Translations under genes and position numbers: made by a program
Notes under the pieces: model-generated
What the model saw: the letters and a program-made list of their open reading frames with translations, nothing else
Told to the model about the DNA's origin: nothing
Databases searched by the model: none
Shown: positions 34,363 to 43,326 of the stretch, piece by piece
Layout: every line of letters starts with the position of its first letter
Position numbering within the stretch: position 1 is the stretch's first letter
Assembly (NCBI GenBank): GCA_030532515.1
Contig: JAUNKY010000012.1
Span: 1 to 53,106 of the forward strand
Origin: Actinomycetaceae bacterium
Lineage (GTDB): Bacteria; Actinomycetota; Actinomycetes; Actinomycetales; Actinomycetaceae
DNA: 53,106 bases
Direction: 5' to 3'

Positions 34363-36036
34363 ATGGTAAATCCAGTAAACCCAACCACCACCTCTGCGTG
34401 GAACCGCCTGGCAGCTACCGCCGCTAACTTCACCCCCGACCTGCGAGCCTGGTTCGCGAAAAACCCACAGCGCGCCGCCCAGTACACGCGCACTCTGGGA
34501 GACCTGCACGTAGACCTGTCCAAGAACCTGTTAACTGACGAAATCTTGGCAGACCTCTGCGCCCTGGCAGATGAAGTTAACCTGCGCGAACGCATCGACG
34601 CCATGTTTGCTGGCGTACATATTAATAACACCGAAGACCGCGCTGTACTGCACACCGCTTTGCGTAAGCCAGCCGGATCTGAACTGGTTGTCGACGGGGT
34701 AGAAGTAGTTGCCGACGTACACGCCGAACTGGAAAAAGTTTACGCCTTTGCTGAAAAGGTGCGTTCCGGCCAGTGGAAGGGCGTTACCGGCAAGCGCATT
34801 GAAACGATTGTAAACATTGGCATTGGTGGGTCTGACCTGGGCCCAGTGATGGTTTACGAAGCTTTGAAGCCATACGCGCAAGCTGGCCTGACCGCCCGCT
34901 ACATTTCCAACATTGACCCCACTGACGCAGGCGAAAAAACTAAGGATCTGGATCCAGAAACCACTTTGGTGATCGTCGCTTCGAAGACCTTCACCACTTT
35001 GGAAACGCTGACAAACGCGCGCGTAGTTCGCGATTGGCTGCTGACTTCCCTGCGTGAAAAGGGAGTTTTCGAGGGCGGTGCGTCTGAAGCTGACGCCGTG
35101 CGCGCGCACTTCGTAGCCGTGTCTACCGCCCTCGATAAGGTAGCTGCTTTTGGAATCGACCCAGTGAACGCTTTTGGGTTCTGGAACTGGGTGGGCGGCC
35201 GCTATTCCGTTGACTCCGCCGTGGGTACTTCCCTGGCGGTAGTGCTGGGACCGGACGTATTTAAAGAATTCCTGGCTGGTTTCCACACGGTAGACGAGCA
35301 CTTCCGCACCACCGAATGGAGCCAGAACGTGCCAGCTCTGATGGGTCTGCTGAACGTGTGGTACGTGAACTTCCTGGACGCACACACCCACGCGGTGCTG
35401 CCATATGCGCAGTTCCTTTCCCGTTTCCCAGCTTACTTGCAGCAGCTGACCATGGAATCGAACGGTAAGTCCGTAACTTGGGCAGGTGAAGCAGTTAACT
35501 ACCAAACTGGTGAAATTTTCTGGGGCGAACCAGGCACCAATGGTCAGCACGCTTTCTACCAGCTGATTCACCAGGGGACGCGCCTGGTGCCTGCTGACTT
35601 CATTGCTTTTGCGAACCCAACCTGGGCTTTCGTTGACGGTGAAAATGACATGCACGAGCTGTTCTTAGGCAACTTCTTTGCGCAGACTAAGGCTTTGGCA
35701 TTTGGTAAGACTGCAGAGGAAGTTCGCGCTGAAGGAACCCCGGAAGAGATCGTGCCAGCTCGCGTATTTGCTGGTAACAAGCCATCGACTTCTATCATGG
35801 CAGCCTCACTAACTCCTGCGGTTTTGGGACAGCTGATTGCCCTCTACGAGCACATTACTTTTGTACAGGGAATCGTTTGGGGAGTTAACTCCTTCGACCA
35901 GTGGGGCGTGGAGCTGGGTAAGCAGCTAGAAAACCAGCTGACTCCTGCGGTTGCCGGTGACCGCGAGGTATTGGCTCAGCAGGATCCGTCTACACAGGGA
36001 TTGATCGAGTTCTACTTGGCAAATCGTGTAAAGTAG
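34363..36036 (+). CDS. pgi: Glucose-6-phosphate isomerase
   Basis: A 557-residue enzyme interconverting glucose-6-phosphate and fructose-6-phosphate. The family blocks are clear: [14 protein letters not shown]-like segment near 147-160, [11 protein letters not shown] near 206, [13 protein letters not shown] near 278, [11 protein letters not shown] near 364, and the C-terminal [20 protein letters not shown] precedes the ATG. It is the second gene of a pfkA-pgi pair and ends at a strong terminator. Confidence 0.97.
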   Translation: MVNPVNPTTTSAWNRLAATAANFTPDLRAWFAKNPQRAAQYTRTLGDLHVDLSKNLLTDEILADLCALADEVNLRERIDAMFAGVHINNTEDRAVLHTALRKPAGSELVVDGVEVVADVHAELEKVYAFAEKVRSGQWKGVTGKRIETIVNIGIGGSDLGPVMVYEALKPYAQAGLTARYISNIDPTDAGEKTKDLDPETTLVIVASKTFTTLETLTNARVVRDWLLTSLREKGVFEGGASEADAVRAHFVAVSTALDKVAAFGIDPVNAFGFWNWVGGRYSVDSAVGTSLAVVLGPDVFKEFLAGFHTVDEHFRTTEWSQNVPALMGLLNVWYVNFLDAHTHAVLPYAQFLSRFPAYLQQLTMESNGKSVTWAGEAVNYQTGEIFWGEPGTNGQHAFYQLIHQGTRLVPADFIAFANPTWAFVDGENDMHELFLGNFFAQTKALAFGKTAEEVRAEGTPEEIVPARVFAGNKPSTSIMAASLTPAVLGQLIALYEHITFVQGIVWGVNSFDQWGVELGKQLENQLTPAVAGDREVLAQQDPSTQGLIEFYLANRVK

Positions 36037-36059
36037 TTTTGCTTTAGATAAGCGCTAAG

Positions 36060-36090
36060 CCGCCTGGGAAGAATACTCCCAGGCGGTTTC
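36060..36090 (+). terminator. Terminator of pfkA-pgi
   Basis: CCGCCTGGGA pairs with TCCCAGGCGG around a 7-nt loop, followed by TTTCG, 24 bp after the pgi stop. Confidence 0.85.
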
Positions 36091-36112
36091 GCTATCTGCC
36101 ACAGGTTTTATT

Positions 36113-36200
36113 GTGGGCCTGAGGTTTCTAATGTGCCGGGGGTTTATCGTGGGCCTGAGGTTTCTAATGTGCCGGGGATTTATCGTGAGTCAGGGGTTTT
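36113..36200. repeat. 36-bp direct repeats after pgi
   Basis: Units start at 36113, 36149 and 36185 with GTGGGCCTGAGGTTTCTAATG; the first two are nearly identical and the third is degraded (GTGAGTCAGGGG). The 36-bp length keeps a frame open, but the repeat peptide is not credible as a protein. A family B-like palindrome with GATGCGGGAG and CGCGCATCG follows at 36261-36288. Confidence 0.75.
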
Positions 36201-36298
36201 GGCGGCTGCGGAAGTTTTGTTTAGTGTCCGGAACTTTGTTTGCATTGTTATATCCCCCAACGATGCGGGAGTGCGAGTTCGCGCATCGAAAATGGGTT

Positions 36299-36304
36299 TA
36301 TAAT
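36299..36304 (+). promoter_or_regulatory. -10 box for the leaderless methyltransferase gene
   Basis: A perfect TATAAT ends 7 nt before the ATG at 36312, with no ribosome-binding site, so the mRNA is predicted to begin at the start codon. Confidence 0.6.
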
Positions 36305-36311
36305 TGATTAC

Positions 36312-36959
36312 ATGCAGGATTTTAATGAACTCGCTCAAAAATGGAACACCCCGGAACGCAAAGCCCGCGCCACGGCACTAGCCGCAGCTATACGCAAAAC
36401 CTGGGCAGAAGCCTACCCTCGAACCATCCTTGACTACGGGGCTGGAACCGGCTTAATCGCACTGGAACTTAGCCATGAAGCAGAACTAATCGTAGGATAC
36501 GACCCTGCCGCTGGGATGCGCGAAGCCTTCCAACAAAACGTGAACGCGACCCAGAACGCCCTCGTACAGAAAAAACTCCACCCCGCGGACAGCCTGGAAA
36601 ATGCCAGCGCTCAGCTGAAAACCCACCAGCCCCAGGCCAAGGGATTCGACGCAGTGGTATGTTCGCTGGTTCTCCACCATATCGAAGATGTGGTAGCGAC
36701 CCTCAAAGAAATGCGCACCCAACAAACAGCAGGAGGGCGCATCGCGATTATCGACTTCGAATCCGGAAAATATTTTGGGCACCCCGGAGACCCGGCACAC
36801 CTAGCCCACCCGGGGTTTAGCCCGTCAGAAATCGCGGCGCATCTTGGCGCGGCAGGGTATAAAGAAATTCAAGTCGAAACAGCCTACCAGGGCACGCGGG
36901 AGTCAGATACAGGCACAGAGAAACCCTACCGACTATTTATTGCCACAGCTACCTTATAA
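36312..36959 (+). CDS. Class I SAM-dependent methyltransferase
   Basis: A 215-residue methyltransferase. SAM-binding motif I is ILDYGAGTGLIALEL (near 37-51), the acidic D of motif II is in IVGYDPAAGM, and FDAVVCSLVLHHIEDV is the post-motif region typical of UbiE/Methyltransf_11-type enzymes acting on small molecules. The substrate cannot be told. The ATG at 36312 is chosen for the TATAAT 7 nt upstream; a longer frame from 36240 runs through the repeat. It stands alone between pgi and mdh. Confidence 0.82.
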   Translation: MQDFNELAQKWNTPERKARATALAAAIRKTWAEAYPRTILDYGAGTGLIALELSHEAELIVGYDPAAGMREAFQQNVNATQNALVQKKLHPADSLENASAQLKTHQPQAKGFDAVVCSLVLHHIEDVVATLKEMRTQQTAGGRIAIIDFESGKYFGHPGDPAHLAHPGFSPSEIAAHLGAAGYKEIQVETAYQGTRESDTGTEKPYRLFIATATL

Positions 36960-37066
36960 ACGGGAAATAAGTCCTCACGAAAAGCAGATAAAACAGGTAA
37001 TCTTGAAATGTATGTGCGCACTGACGCAACACGCATTTTAAAAGTAAATCCGCCACAAAGGAGTAA

Positions 37067-38056
<990 letters not shown>

Positions 38057-38074
38057 AATAACCCAGTTTTCTAA

Positions 38075-38115
38075 GAAAAACGGCTGATATTCAAAGGAAT
38101 GTCAGCCGTTTTTTA
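38075..38115 (+). terminator. Terminator of mdh
   Basis: AAAACGGCTGA pairs with TCAGCCGTTTT around an AATGAAT-like loop region and ends in six T, 20 bp after the stop. Confidence 0.88.
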
Positions 38116-38176
38116 ATGCCTAAAATCCCCTATAAAAGCACGTTTACAACTTGTTTATAAAATTGTTACGTAATTG

Positions 38177-38192
38177 AGTGGTTTAGACCACT
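38177..38192 (+). promoter_or_regulatory. Palindrome upstream of the second sugar importer
   Basis: AGTGGTTTAGACCACT is symmetric over 7 of 8 pairs and lies about 100 bp before the start at 38295, close to an A/T-rich promoter-like region (38140-38175). It could bind a LacI or GntR-type regulator; no regulator gene is adjacent, and its centre lacks the CG typical of LacI sites. Confidence 0.4.
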
Positions 38193-38294
38193 TAAACCCT
38201 CGACATGCCCCACGAAAAAAGGCAGAATATAAGGGTGAGACCACGCAGGGGTCTTAACAAACAGGAACAATGCTGTTTCAGAAGGAGGACGCAC

Positions 38295-39611
38295 ATGCGT
38301 CAAGTTAAGTTATTTGCAGGCATCGCTGCCGCTGCTCTGGCCCTAGCTGCATGTGGTGGTGGAACCACCGCTGATATGCCAGGAGACAACAAGGATACTA
38401 AGCCAGCAGACTCCGCTAAGGCATGGGAAGGCGACGCATCTGAAGTTGTCATCACCACCTGGTGGGAAGCAGGCTCTGAAAAGGTCGGTTTCGAAGCTCT
38501 GGGCGATGTATTCAAGCAGAAGTACCCAGACATTAAGTTCACCAAGGCTGCAATCGCCGGTGGCGGTGGCTCCCAGGCAAAGCAGAAGCTCGCTGCTGAC
38601 CTGGCTGCAGGTTCACCACCAGACACCTTCCAGGCACACGCTGGCGCTGAACTCACCGACTACATCGACGCTGATCAGATCCTCGACGTATCCGGTCTGT
38701 ACGACGAACTGAAGCTGAAGGAAGCTTTCCCAGCAACCCTGATCGACCGCCTGACCTCTGACGGCAAGATCTACTCGGTACCATCCAACATCCACCGTGC
38801 AAACGTAGTTTGGGCAAACCCAGAAGTCCTCAAGGAAGCTGGCATTGACCCAACCAAGCAGCCAGAAGACCTGGATGCATGGATTGCCGATATGGAAAAG
38901 ATCAAGGCAAAGGGCAAGACCCCTCTGACCTTGGGTGTAGCTTGGACTCGTCTCCACCTGTTCGAAACCATCCTGCTAGCAGACCTGGGTGCTGAAAAGT
39001 ACAACGGCCTGTTCGATGGCACCACCAAGTGGGACAGCGAAGACGTAACCAAGGCTATCAAGCACTTCGAAAAGATCCTGACCTTCACCGACAAGGCTCT
39101 CTACACCGAAGACTGGGAACCAGCAATGCAGCCAGTTGTTGACGGTAAGGCAGCTTACAACGTAATGGGTGACTGGGCAGTTGGCTCCTTCAACGCTCAG
39201 AACAAGGAAGATGGCAAGGACTACATCTACTTCCCAGTTCCAGGTACCCAGGGTACCTTCGACTTCCTGGCTGACTCCTTCACCCTGCCAAAGGGTGCAG
39301 CTCACCCAGGCGGTACCCGCGCATGGCTGGACGTAATCTCTTCCAAGGAAGGTCAGATTGCATTCAACCTGGCAAAGGGCTCTATCCCAGCACGTTCTGA
39401 CCTGACCGACGAAGAACGCGGCAAGTTCCCTAAGTACCAGCAGACCGCAATGGAATCCTTTGGTAAGGACACCATTGTTTCCTCCATCGCACACGGTGCA
39501 GCTCTCCCAGTTAAGAAGTCCAACGCTATCTCTGACGCGGTAGCAAAGTTCGTTGAAGGCGGCTCTGACGCAGCTCAGTTCCAGCAGGAACTGGTTCAGG
39601 CCAACAAGTGA
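38295..39611 (+). CDS. Sugar ABC substrate-binding lipoprotein, glucose/mannose type
   Basis: A 438-residue binding lipoprotein with lipobox LAAC and acylated C20. The mature part, with ITTWWEAGSEKVGFEALG, QKLAADLAAGSPPDTFQAHA and VPSNIHRANVVWAN, resembles glucose/mannose-binding GtsA-type proteins. It serves the permeases at 39690 and 40628. GAAGGAGG lies 6 nt before the ATG; the in-frame ATG at 38205 would hide the signal peptide. Lysine codons are almost all AAG, so the protein is expected to be abundant. A perfect 16-bp hairpin follows the stop. Confidence 0.92.
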   Translation: MRQVKLFAGIAAAALALAACGGGTTADMPGDNKDTKPADSAKAWEGDASEVVITTWWEAGSEKVGFEALGDVFKQKYPDIKFTKAAIAGGGGSQAKQKLAADLAAGSPPDTFQAHAGAELTDYIDADQILDVSGLYDELKLKEAFPATLIDRLTSDGKIYSVPSNIHRANVVWANPEVLKEAGIDPTKQPEDLDAWIADMEKIKAKGKTPLTLGVAWTRLHLFETILLADLGAEKYNGLFDGTTKWDSEDVTKAIKHFEKILTFTDKALYTEDWEPAMQPVVDGKAAYNVMGDWAVGSFNAQNKEDGKDYIYFPVPGTQGTFDFLADSFTLPKGAAHPGGTRAWLDVISSKEGQIAFNLAKGSIPARSDLTDEERGKFPKYQQTAMESFGKDTIVSSIAHGAALPVKKSNAISDAVAKFVEGGSDAAQFQQELVQANK

Positions 39612-39636
39612 ACTAACCTTAACTGAAAACTAAAGA

Positions 39637-39672
39637 GTGAGTGGCTGAGGCGAAAACGCCTCAGCCACTCAC
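39637..39672 (+). promoter_or_regulatory. Intercistronic 16-bp hairpin after the second binding-protein gene
   Basis: GTGAGTGGCTGAGGCG, loop AAAA, and its exact complement form a very stable hairpin between binding-protein and permease genes. No T-run follows. Position and form match 12520-12560, though the sequences differ, so it likely lowers permease relative to binding-protein mRNA. Confidence 0.8.
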
Positions 39673-39689
39673 CACCCAAGGAGATTTCA

Positions 39690-40631
39690 ATGGCGAAACA
39701 AACTAAGGGAACAGTCCGCAAAATGACCGTTTCCCAGTGGCTCCATCGCTACGGGCCACCAATCCTCTTGATCAGTCCCTCAATCATTTTGGTAGGCATC
39801 TTCGTCTACGGGTTGATCGGCTACAACTTCTACATGTCCTTCCTGGACTCCCATACTGTTGCTCAGCAAATCGGTAAGAAACCCAGCCACTTCGTAGGTT
39901 TCGAAAACTACCAAACTCTCTTCAGCGACCCAGATTTCATTCGTTCCTTGAAGAACCTGCTGATGCTTACCGGTGTATTCCTGGTCGGCACTCTTGTCAT
40001 TGGCTTCCTTTGGGCCTGGATTTTGGAAAAGCCAATTAAAGGCGAAGGCATTTTCCGCTCCATCTTCCTTTTCCCTATGGCAGTTTCCTTCGTCGCTTCT
40101 GGTGTAGTTTGGAAATGGCTCCTCAACTCTGCAGTGGATGAAAACGCTGCTGGCCTCAACCGCCTCTTCCAAATGGTCGGTTTAGGATTCCTGCAAAACT
40201 CTTGGACTGCCAACATTTCAACCGGTATTCTGGCAATCGCCATTCCTGCAATCTGGCAGCTTGCCGGTTACGTCATGGCGCTATTCCTGGCTGGCTTCCG
40301 TGGTATCCCTTCAGAACTTCGTGAAGCTGCTCGGGTAGACGGTGCCACCGAATGGCAGGTCTACCGTCACGTGATTTTCCCACAGTTGGCGCCGGTAGCA
40401 CTCTCGGCAGTCATCATTATCGGCCACATGTCACTGAAGTCTTTCGACCTCATCATGTCCATCACCGACCAACGCACCTATGCCACCAAGGTCCCTGCTA
40501 TTGACATGTTCAACTACATGACTGACGGCGATTACTCAATGTCCGCTGCGGTAGGTGCAATCCTGCTGCTGATTGTGGCAATCTTGGTCATTCCTTACCT
40601 GATCCACGATGCGAAGGAGTCCCGTCGATGA
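39690..40631 (+). CDS. Sugar ABC transporter permease 1 (glucose/mannose type)
   Basis: A 313-residue inner-membrane permease with six predicted helices. The EAA loop is ELREAARVDGATEWQVYRHV followed by IFPQLAP, near residues 208-235. CAAGGAGA precedes the ATG and the stop overlaps the next start (ATGA). With the binding protein and second permease it forms a glucose/mannose-type importer that lacks its own ATPase gene here. Confidence 0.93.
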   Translation: MAKQTKGTVRKMTVSQWLHRYGPPILLISPSIILVGIFVYGLIGYNFYMSFLDSHTVAQQIGKKPSHFVGFENYQTLFSDPDFIRSLKNLLMLTGVFLVGTLVIGFLWAWILEKPIKGEGIFRSIFLFPMAVSFVASGVVWKWLLNSAVDENAAGLNRLFQMVGLGFLQNSWTANISTGILAIAIPAIWQLAGYVMALFLAGFRGIPSELREAARVDGATEWQVYRHVIFPQLAPVALSAVIIIGHMSLKSFDLIMSITDQRTYATKVPAIDMFNYMTDGDYSMSAAVGAILLLIVAILVIPYLIHDAKESRR

Positions 40632-41491
40632 GCGCCGTTGCAAACATGAAAAACGATCCGGCAATGCGCGGATCCCTCACCGGCACTGCCATTCGCTACG
40701 CGATCTTAATCTTCTCACTGGCAGTAGTTTTGATCCCCGTTTACGTGCTGGTAATCACCTCTTTTAAGGGTCCTGGTGACGCAGACCCATCTCGCACCTG
40801 GTTCCTCCCACAAGTTTGGGAAGTTTCCAACTGGAGTAAAGCGTGGAACGAACTGGCTGCCCCCATTGGGCGTACTCTGCTGCTTGTGATTCCATCTTCG
40901 ATCATTTCAGCAATGCTAGGTTCCGCTAATGGTTTTGTCCTTTCTCGCTGGCGTTTCCCTGGCGCCAACGTGGTGTTCACCCTGATTCTTTTCGGCATGT
41001 TCATTCCCTACCAGGCAGTGATGATTCCTATGCTGAAGCTGATCTTGGCTACGAACTTCCCTCAGGGTATTCCGGCCTTGATTTTGGCCCACGTTGTTTA
41101 CGGTATTCCAATCACTACTTTGATTTTCCGTAACTACTACGAATCTGTGCCAAACGAACTGATCGAAGCTGCTCGCGTTGACGGCGCTGGCATGCTCCGC
41201 ACTTACTTCCAGGTGGTCCTGCCCATTTCTATCCCATCTTTCGTGGTGGTACTCATCTGGCAGTTCACTTCTGCTTGGAACGACTTCCTCTTCGCGCTGT
41301 TCTTCGGCGGCGGCATCCAAAACGGCCCGGTTATGTTGGCTTTGAACAACTTGGCTCGCGGCTCTATCTTGGCTGACTACGGCGCTTCGATGTCCGGTGC
41401 GTTGATCGCCTCGGTCCCCACCCTGTTGGTTTACATTGCCCTGGGCAAGTACTTCGTGGGTGGTTTGATGAGCGGTTCCGTAAAGGGCTAG
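40628..41491 (+). CDS. Sugar ABC transporter permease 2 (glucose/mannose type)
   Basis: A 287-residue permease. The EAA loop reads ELIEAARVDGAGMLRTYFQV followed by VLPISIPS near residues 175-200, and the C-terminus KYFVGGLMSGSVKG is typical of the family. It starts within the stop of permease 1 and is last in the operon; a terminator lies 33 bp on. Confidence 0.93.
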   Translation: MSAVANMKNDPAMRGSLTGTAIRYAILIFSLAVVLIPVYVLVITSFKGPGDADPSRTWFLPQVWEVSNWSKAWNELAAPIGRTLLLVIPSSIISAMLGSANGFVLSRWRFPGANVVFTLILFGMFIPYQAVMIPMLKLILATNFPQGIPALILAHVVYGIPITTLIFRNYYESVPNELIEAARVDGAGMLRTYFQVVLPISIPSFVVVLIWQFTSAWNDFLFALFFGGGIQNGPVMLALNNLARGSILADYGASMSGALIASVPTLLVYIALGKYFVGGLMSGSVKG

Positions 41492-41523
41492 TTCGCGAAG
41501 TTAATAGTTTTCAACACAGTTTA

Positions 41524-41555
41524 GGCGCGTGGGATTTCGGTTCCACGCGCCTTTT
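41524..41555 (+). terminator. Terminator of the second sugar importer
   Basis: GGCGCGTGG pairs with CCACGCGCC around a 10-nt loop, followed by TTTT. From here to 41790 no gene or other structure is evident. Confidence 0.85.
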
Positions 41556-41794
41556 GTGTGAAAGCACGAAACAGCAGGTCTTCGGGTGGCTGTTTCGCGC
41601 TCTTGTAGTTGGAGATAAACCCCGTGCAGTTGGTTCTATGCTCAGGTTCTACCTTGGCGTAGTTTCCCTCACTTTTACCTGCTGAAAATGGTATTCCGTA
41701 TATTTTTGCCAAGTAATACACGCATTTCGTCAAAATCGGGGCTTTCTGGGGCTGGTGGGGCATCATGTCCGCCGGTTTTGTTCCCTATTTTTGA

Positions 41795-41951
41795 AACTCG
41801 TATCAAATTCGCGTTTTGATACGAGTTATCCCTGGTTTAGCCCCCGTTTTACCCATAACTCGTATCAAAATCAGTTTTTGATACGAGTTATCCTCATTTT
41901 GCGTTGGTTTTGGGCGATAACTCGTATCAGTTTGCGATTTTGATACGAGTT
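41795..41951. repeat. Family D palindromes, three copies at 62-bp period
   Basis: AACTCGTATCA and TGATACGAGTT, separated by 11 bp, form 33-bp palindromes at 41795-41827, 41857-41889 and 41919-41951. Centres are exactly 62 bp apart. The arms are identical in all three while the spacers between units differ. Confidence 0.88.
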
Positions 41952-42000
41952 TGGATTTTGCGCTGGCGGGAGCGTGGTTTAGGGCGGAGACTTGGCAGTG

Positions 42001-42051
42001 TTTCGCAAGACCAGGGCAGTTTTGCGTAAGATCGGGGCAGTTTGCGCAAGA
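42001..42051. repeat. Three short 20-21-bp repeats with TTGCGCAA-like cores
   Basis: TTTCGCAAGA, TTTGCGTAAGA and TTTGCGCAAGA each follow a GGCAG segment and are spaced 20-21 bp apart. They join families D and A in a 700-bp non-coding island between converging operons. Confidence 0.6.
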
Positions 42052-42061
42052 CCTGGGTGGT

Positions 42062-42091
42062 CCGCCCTCGTAAAAATTTTCCCGAGGGCGC
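42062..42091. repeat. Inverted pair of the CGCCCTCG octamer
   Basis: CGCCCTCG at 42063-42070 and its complement at 42083-42090 can form an 8-bp hairpin with an A/T-rich loop. It is the only place in the window where two copies of this frequent octamer face each other at close range. Confidence 0.6.
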
Positions 42092-42104
42092 CCCCAACCT
42101 TCAT

Positions 42105-42238
42105 TTCGCATACGAAAGCCGTTTCCCGTGCGAATTGGGCACCCAAACTCTTTCAATTCGCATACGAAAGCGGTTTCCCGTGCGAATTTGGTCCCCAAAC
42201 TCTCTCATTTCGCATACGAAAGCCGTTTCCCGTGCGAA
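42105..42238. repeat. Family A palindrome array, 52-bp period (right, inverted)
   Basis: Three units at 42105-42134, 42157-42186 and 42209-42238, exactly 52 bp apart. Each reads TTCGCATACGAAA, four bases, TTTCCCGTGCGAA, which is the reverse orientation of the array at 1-250. The 22-bp spacers resemble one another and, when inverted, those of the left array (GGGTGC core). Confidence 0.88.
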
Positions 42239-42259
42239 ATGCGCGGCAGATGCACCCAG

Positions 42260-43126
42260 CTAGCTGAAGACGACGGTGCGATGCCCGTTCAGCAGAACTC
42301 GGTGCTGCACGTGCCACTTAACTGCTTGCGCCAGCACTCGCCGTTCAACGTCTTGGCCCTGCGCTACCAAATCCTTCGTAGATTCACGGTGCGTTACGCG
42401 GGTGACATCCTGCTCGATAATCGGACCTTCATCTAAATCCGCGGTAACATAATGAGCCGTCGCCCCAATCAACTTGACACCACGAGTATGCGCCTGCGCG
42501 TACGGGCGTGCGCCTTTGAAAGAAGGTAGGAACGAATGGTGAATATTGATTACATTCCCCGCTAACAGCTCGCAGAGCCTATCAGAAAGAATCTGCATGT
42601 AGCGGGCCAAAATCACCAGCTCAACTTGTTCAGATTCCACCAGTGCCAACAGTTGTGCCTCGGCCTGCTCTTTAGTTTCCGGCGTGACTGGAATGCACAA
42701 AAATGGCTTGCCATAGAACTGGGCAACCGGAGCCAAATCCGGGTGATTACCCACCACCGCGACAACATCGATTCCCAGATCCTGATAGCGTTGGCGATAC
42801 AGCAAATCAGTCAGACAGTGACCTTCTTTGGAAACCATGATGATTGTGCGCAGCGGGCGACCTAGCTCATCGATCTGATACTGCGCGTCGTAAGTTGCCG
42901 CGACCTCGGCCATCCCCGCCTCAATTTGCGCGCGTGAACCAGTTTCCAGCTCAACGCGCATAAAGAAGAAGCCCGTATCAGGATCGCCGAACTGCTGGGA
43001 CTGAATAATATTGCCATCATTTTTGCTGATGACTTTTGTTACAGAGTAAACGATTCCCGGGCGGTCAGGACAAGACAGGGTGAGAATCAGTTTCTCAAGG
43101 TTAGGAGTGGAAACGTAATCGGTCAT
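42260..43126 (-). CDS. purU: Formyltetrahydrofolate deformylase
   Basis: A 288-residue enzyme that hydrolyses 10-formyl-THF to formate and THF, balancing one-carbon pools. The N-terminal ACT domain (LILTLSCPDRPGIVYSVTKV) spans about 8-80; the C-terminal hydrolase has NIHHSFLPSFKGARPY near 220-235 and GATAHYVTADLDEGPII after it. The ATG at 43126 is chosen because TATAGT ends 6 nt upstream (leaderless); the frame is open far beyond, but that part lies in the divergent glyA region. It is divergent from the ZTP-controlled glyA-folD operon. Confidence 0.95.
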   Translation of the reverse strand: MTDYVSTPNLEKLILTLSCPDRPGIVYSVTKVISKNDGNIIQSQQFGDPDTGFFFMRVELETGSRAQIEAGMAEVAATYDAQYQIDELGRPLRTIIMVSKEGHCLTDLLYRQRYQDLGIDVVAVVGNHPDLAPVAQFYGKPFLCIPVTPETKEQAEAQLLALVESEQVELVILARYMQILSDRLCELLAGNVINIHHSFLPSFKGARPYAQAHTRGVKLIGATAHYVTADLDEGPIIEQDVTRVTHRESTKDLVAQGQDVERRVLAQAVKWHVQHRVLLNGHRTVVFS

Positions 43127-43196
43127 GGACATACTATACCAGTGTAGAAATTTGATATGACGGTGCCTAAGTCGCAGTAAATGCGGTATCTTGGAA

Positions 43197-43304
43197 GTGT
43201 CGTGACTGGCGCAGGTGGAATACCACCGGGGAGCGATGAATCGGCGTCGCAGGCCGCCCGCCTGGGTCCGCGAGCCAACGCGGTGAAATGTTACATTCCT
43301 GCGA
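43197..43304 (+). promoter_or_regulatory. ZTP (pfl) riboswitch controlling glyA-folD
   Basis: GTGACTGGCGCAGGTGG, CCACCGGGGAGCGA and the distal CCCGCCTGGG block (43203-43266) are the consensus parts of the ZTP aptamer. A small CCGCG/CGCGG hairpin follows. The linker segment TCGCAGG (43247-43253) can pair with CCTGCGA (43298-43304), close to the ribosome-binding site, which suggests strand exchange as in the purH leader. glyA and folD supply the folate one-carbon units whose lack raises ZTP. Confidence 0.88.
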
Positions 43305-43326
43305 AAAGGCGATAGAGAGGTGCAAC

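Noticed and set aside
34531-35655. 374-codon open frame antisense to pgi
   Set aside because: It mirrors the codon pattern of pgi, overlaps it fully and has no recognisable domain or ribosome site.
36113-36307. 64-codon frame with repeated LRFLMCRGFIV units
   Set aside because: Produced by the 36-bp DNA repeat; no start signal and it ends at the methyltransferase promoter.
41521-41766. 81-codon minus-strand frame after the second sugar operon
   Set aside because: It overlaps the terminator hairpin and has no ribosome site or domain.
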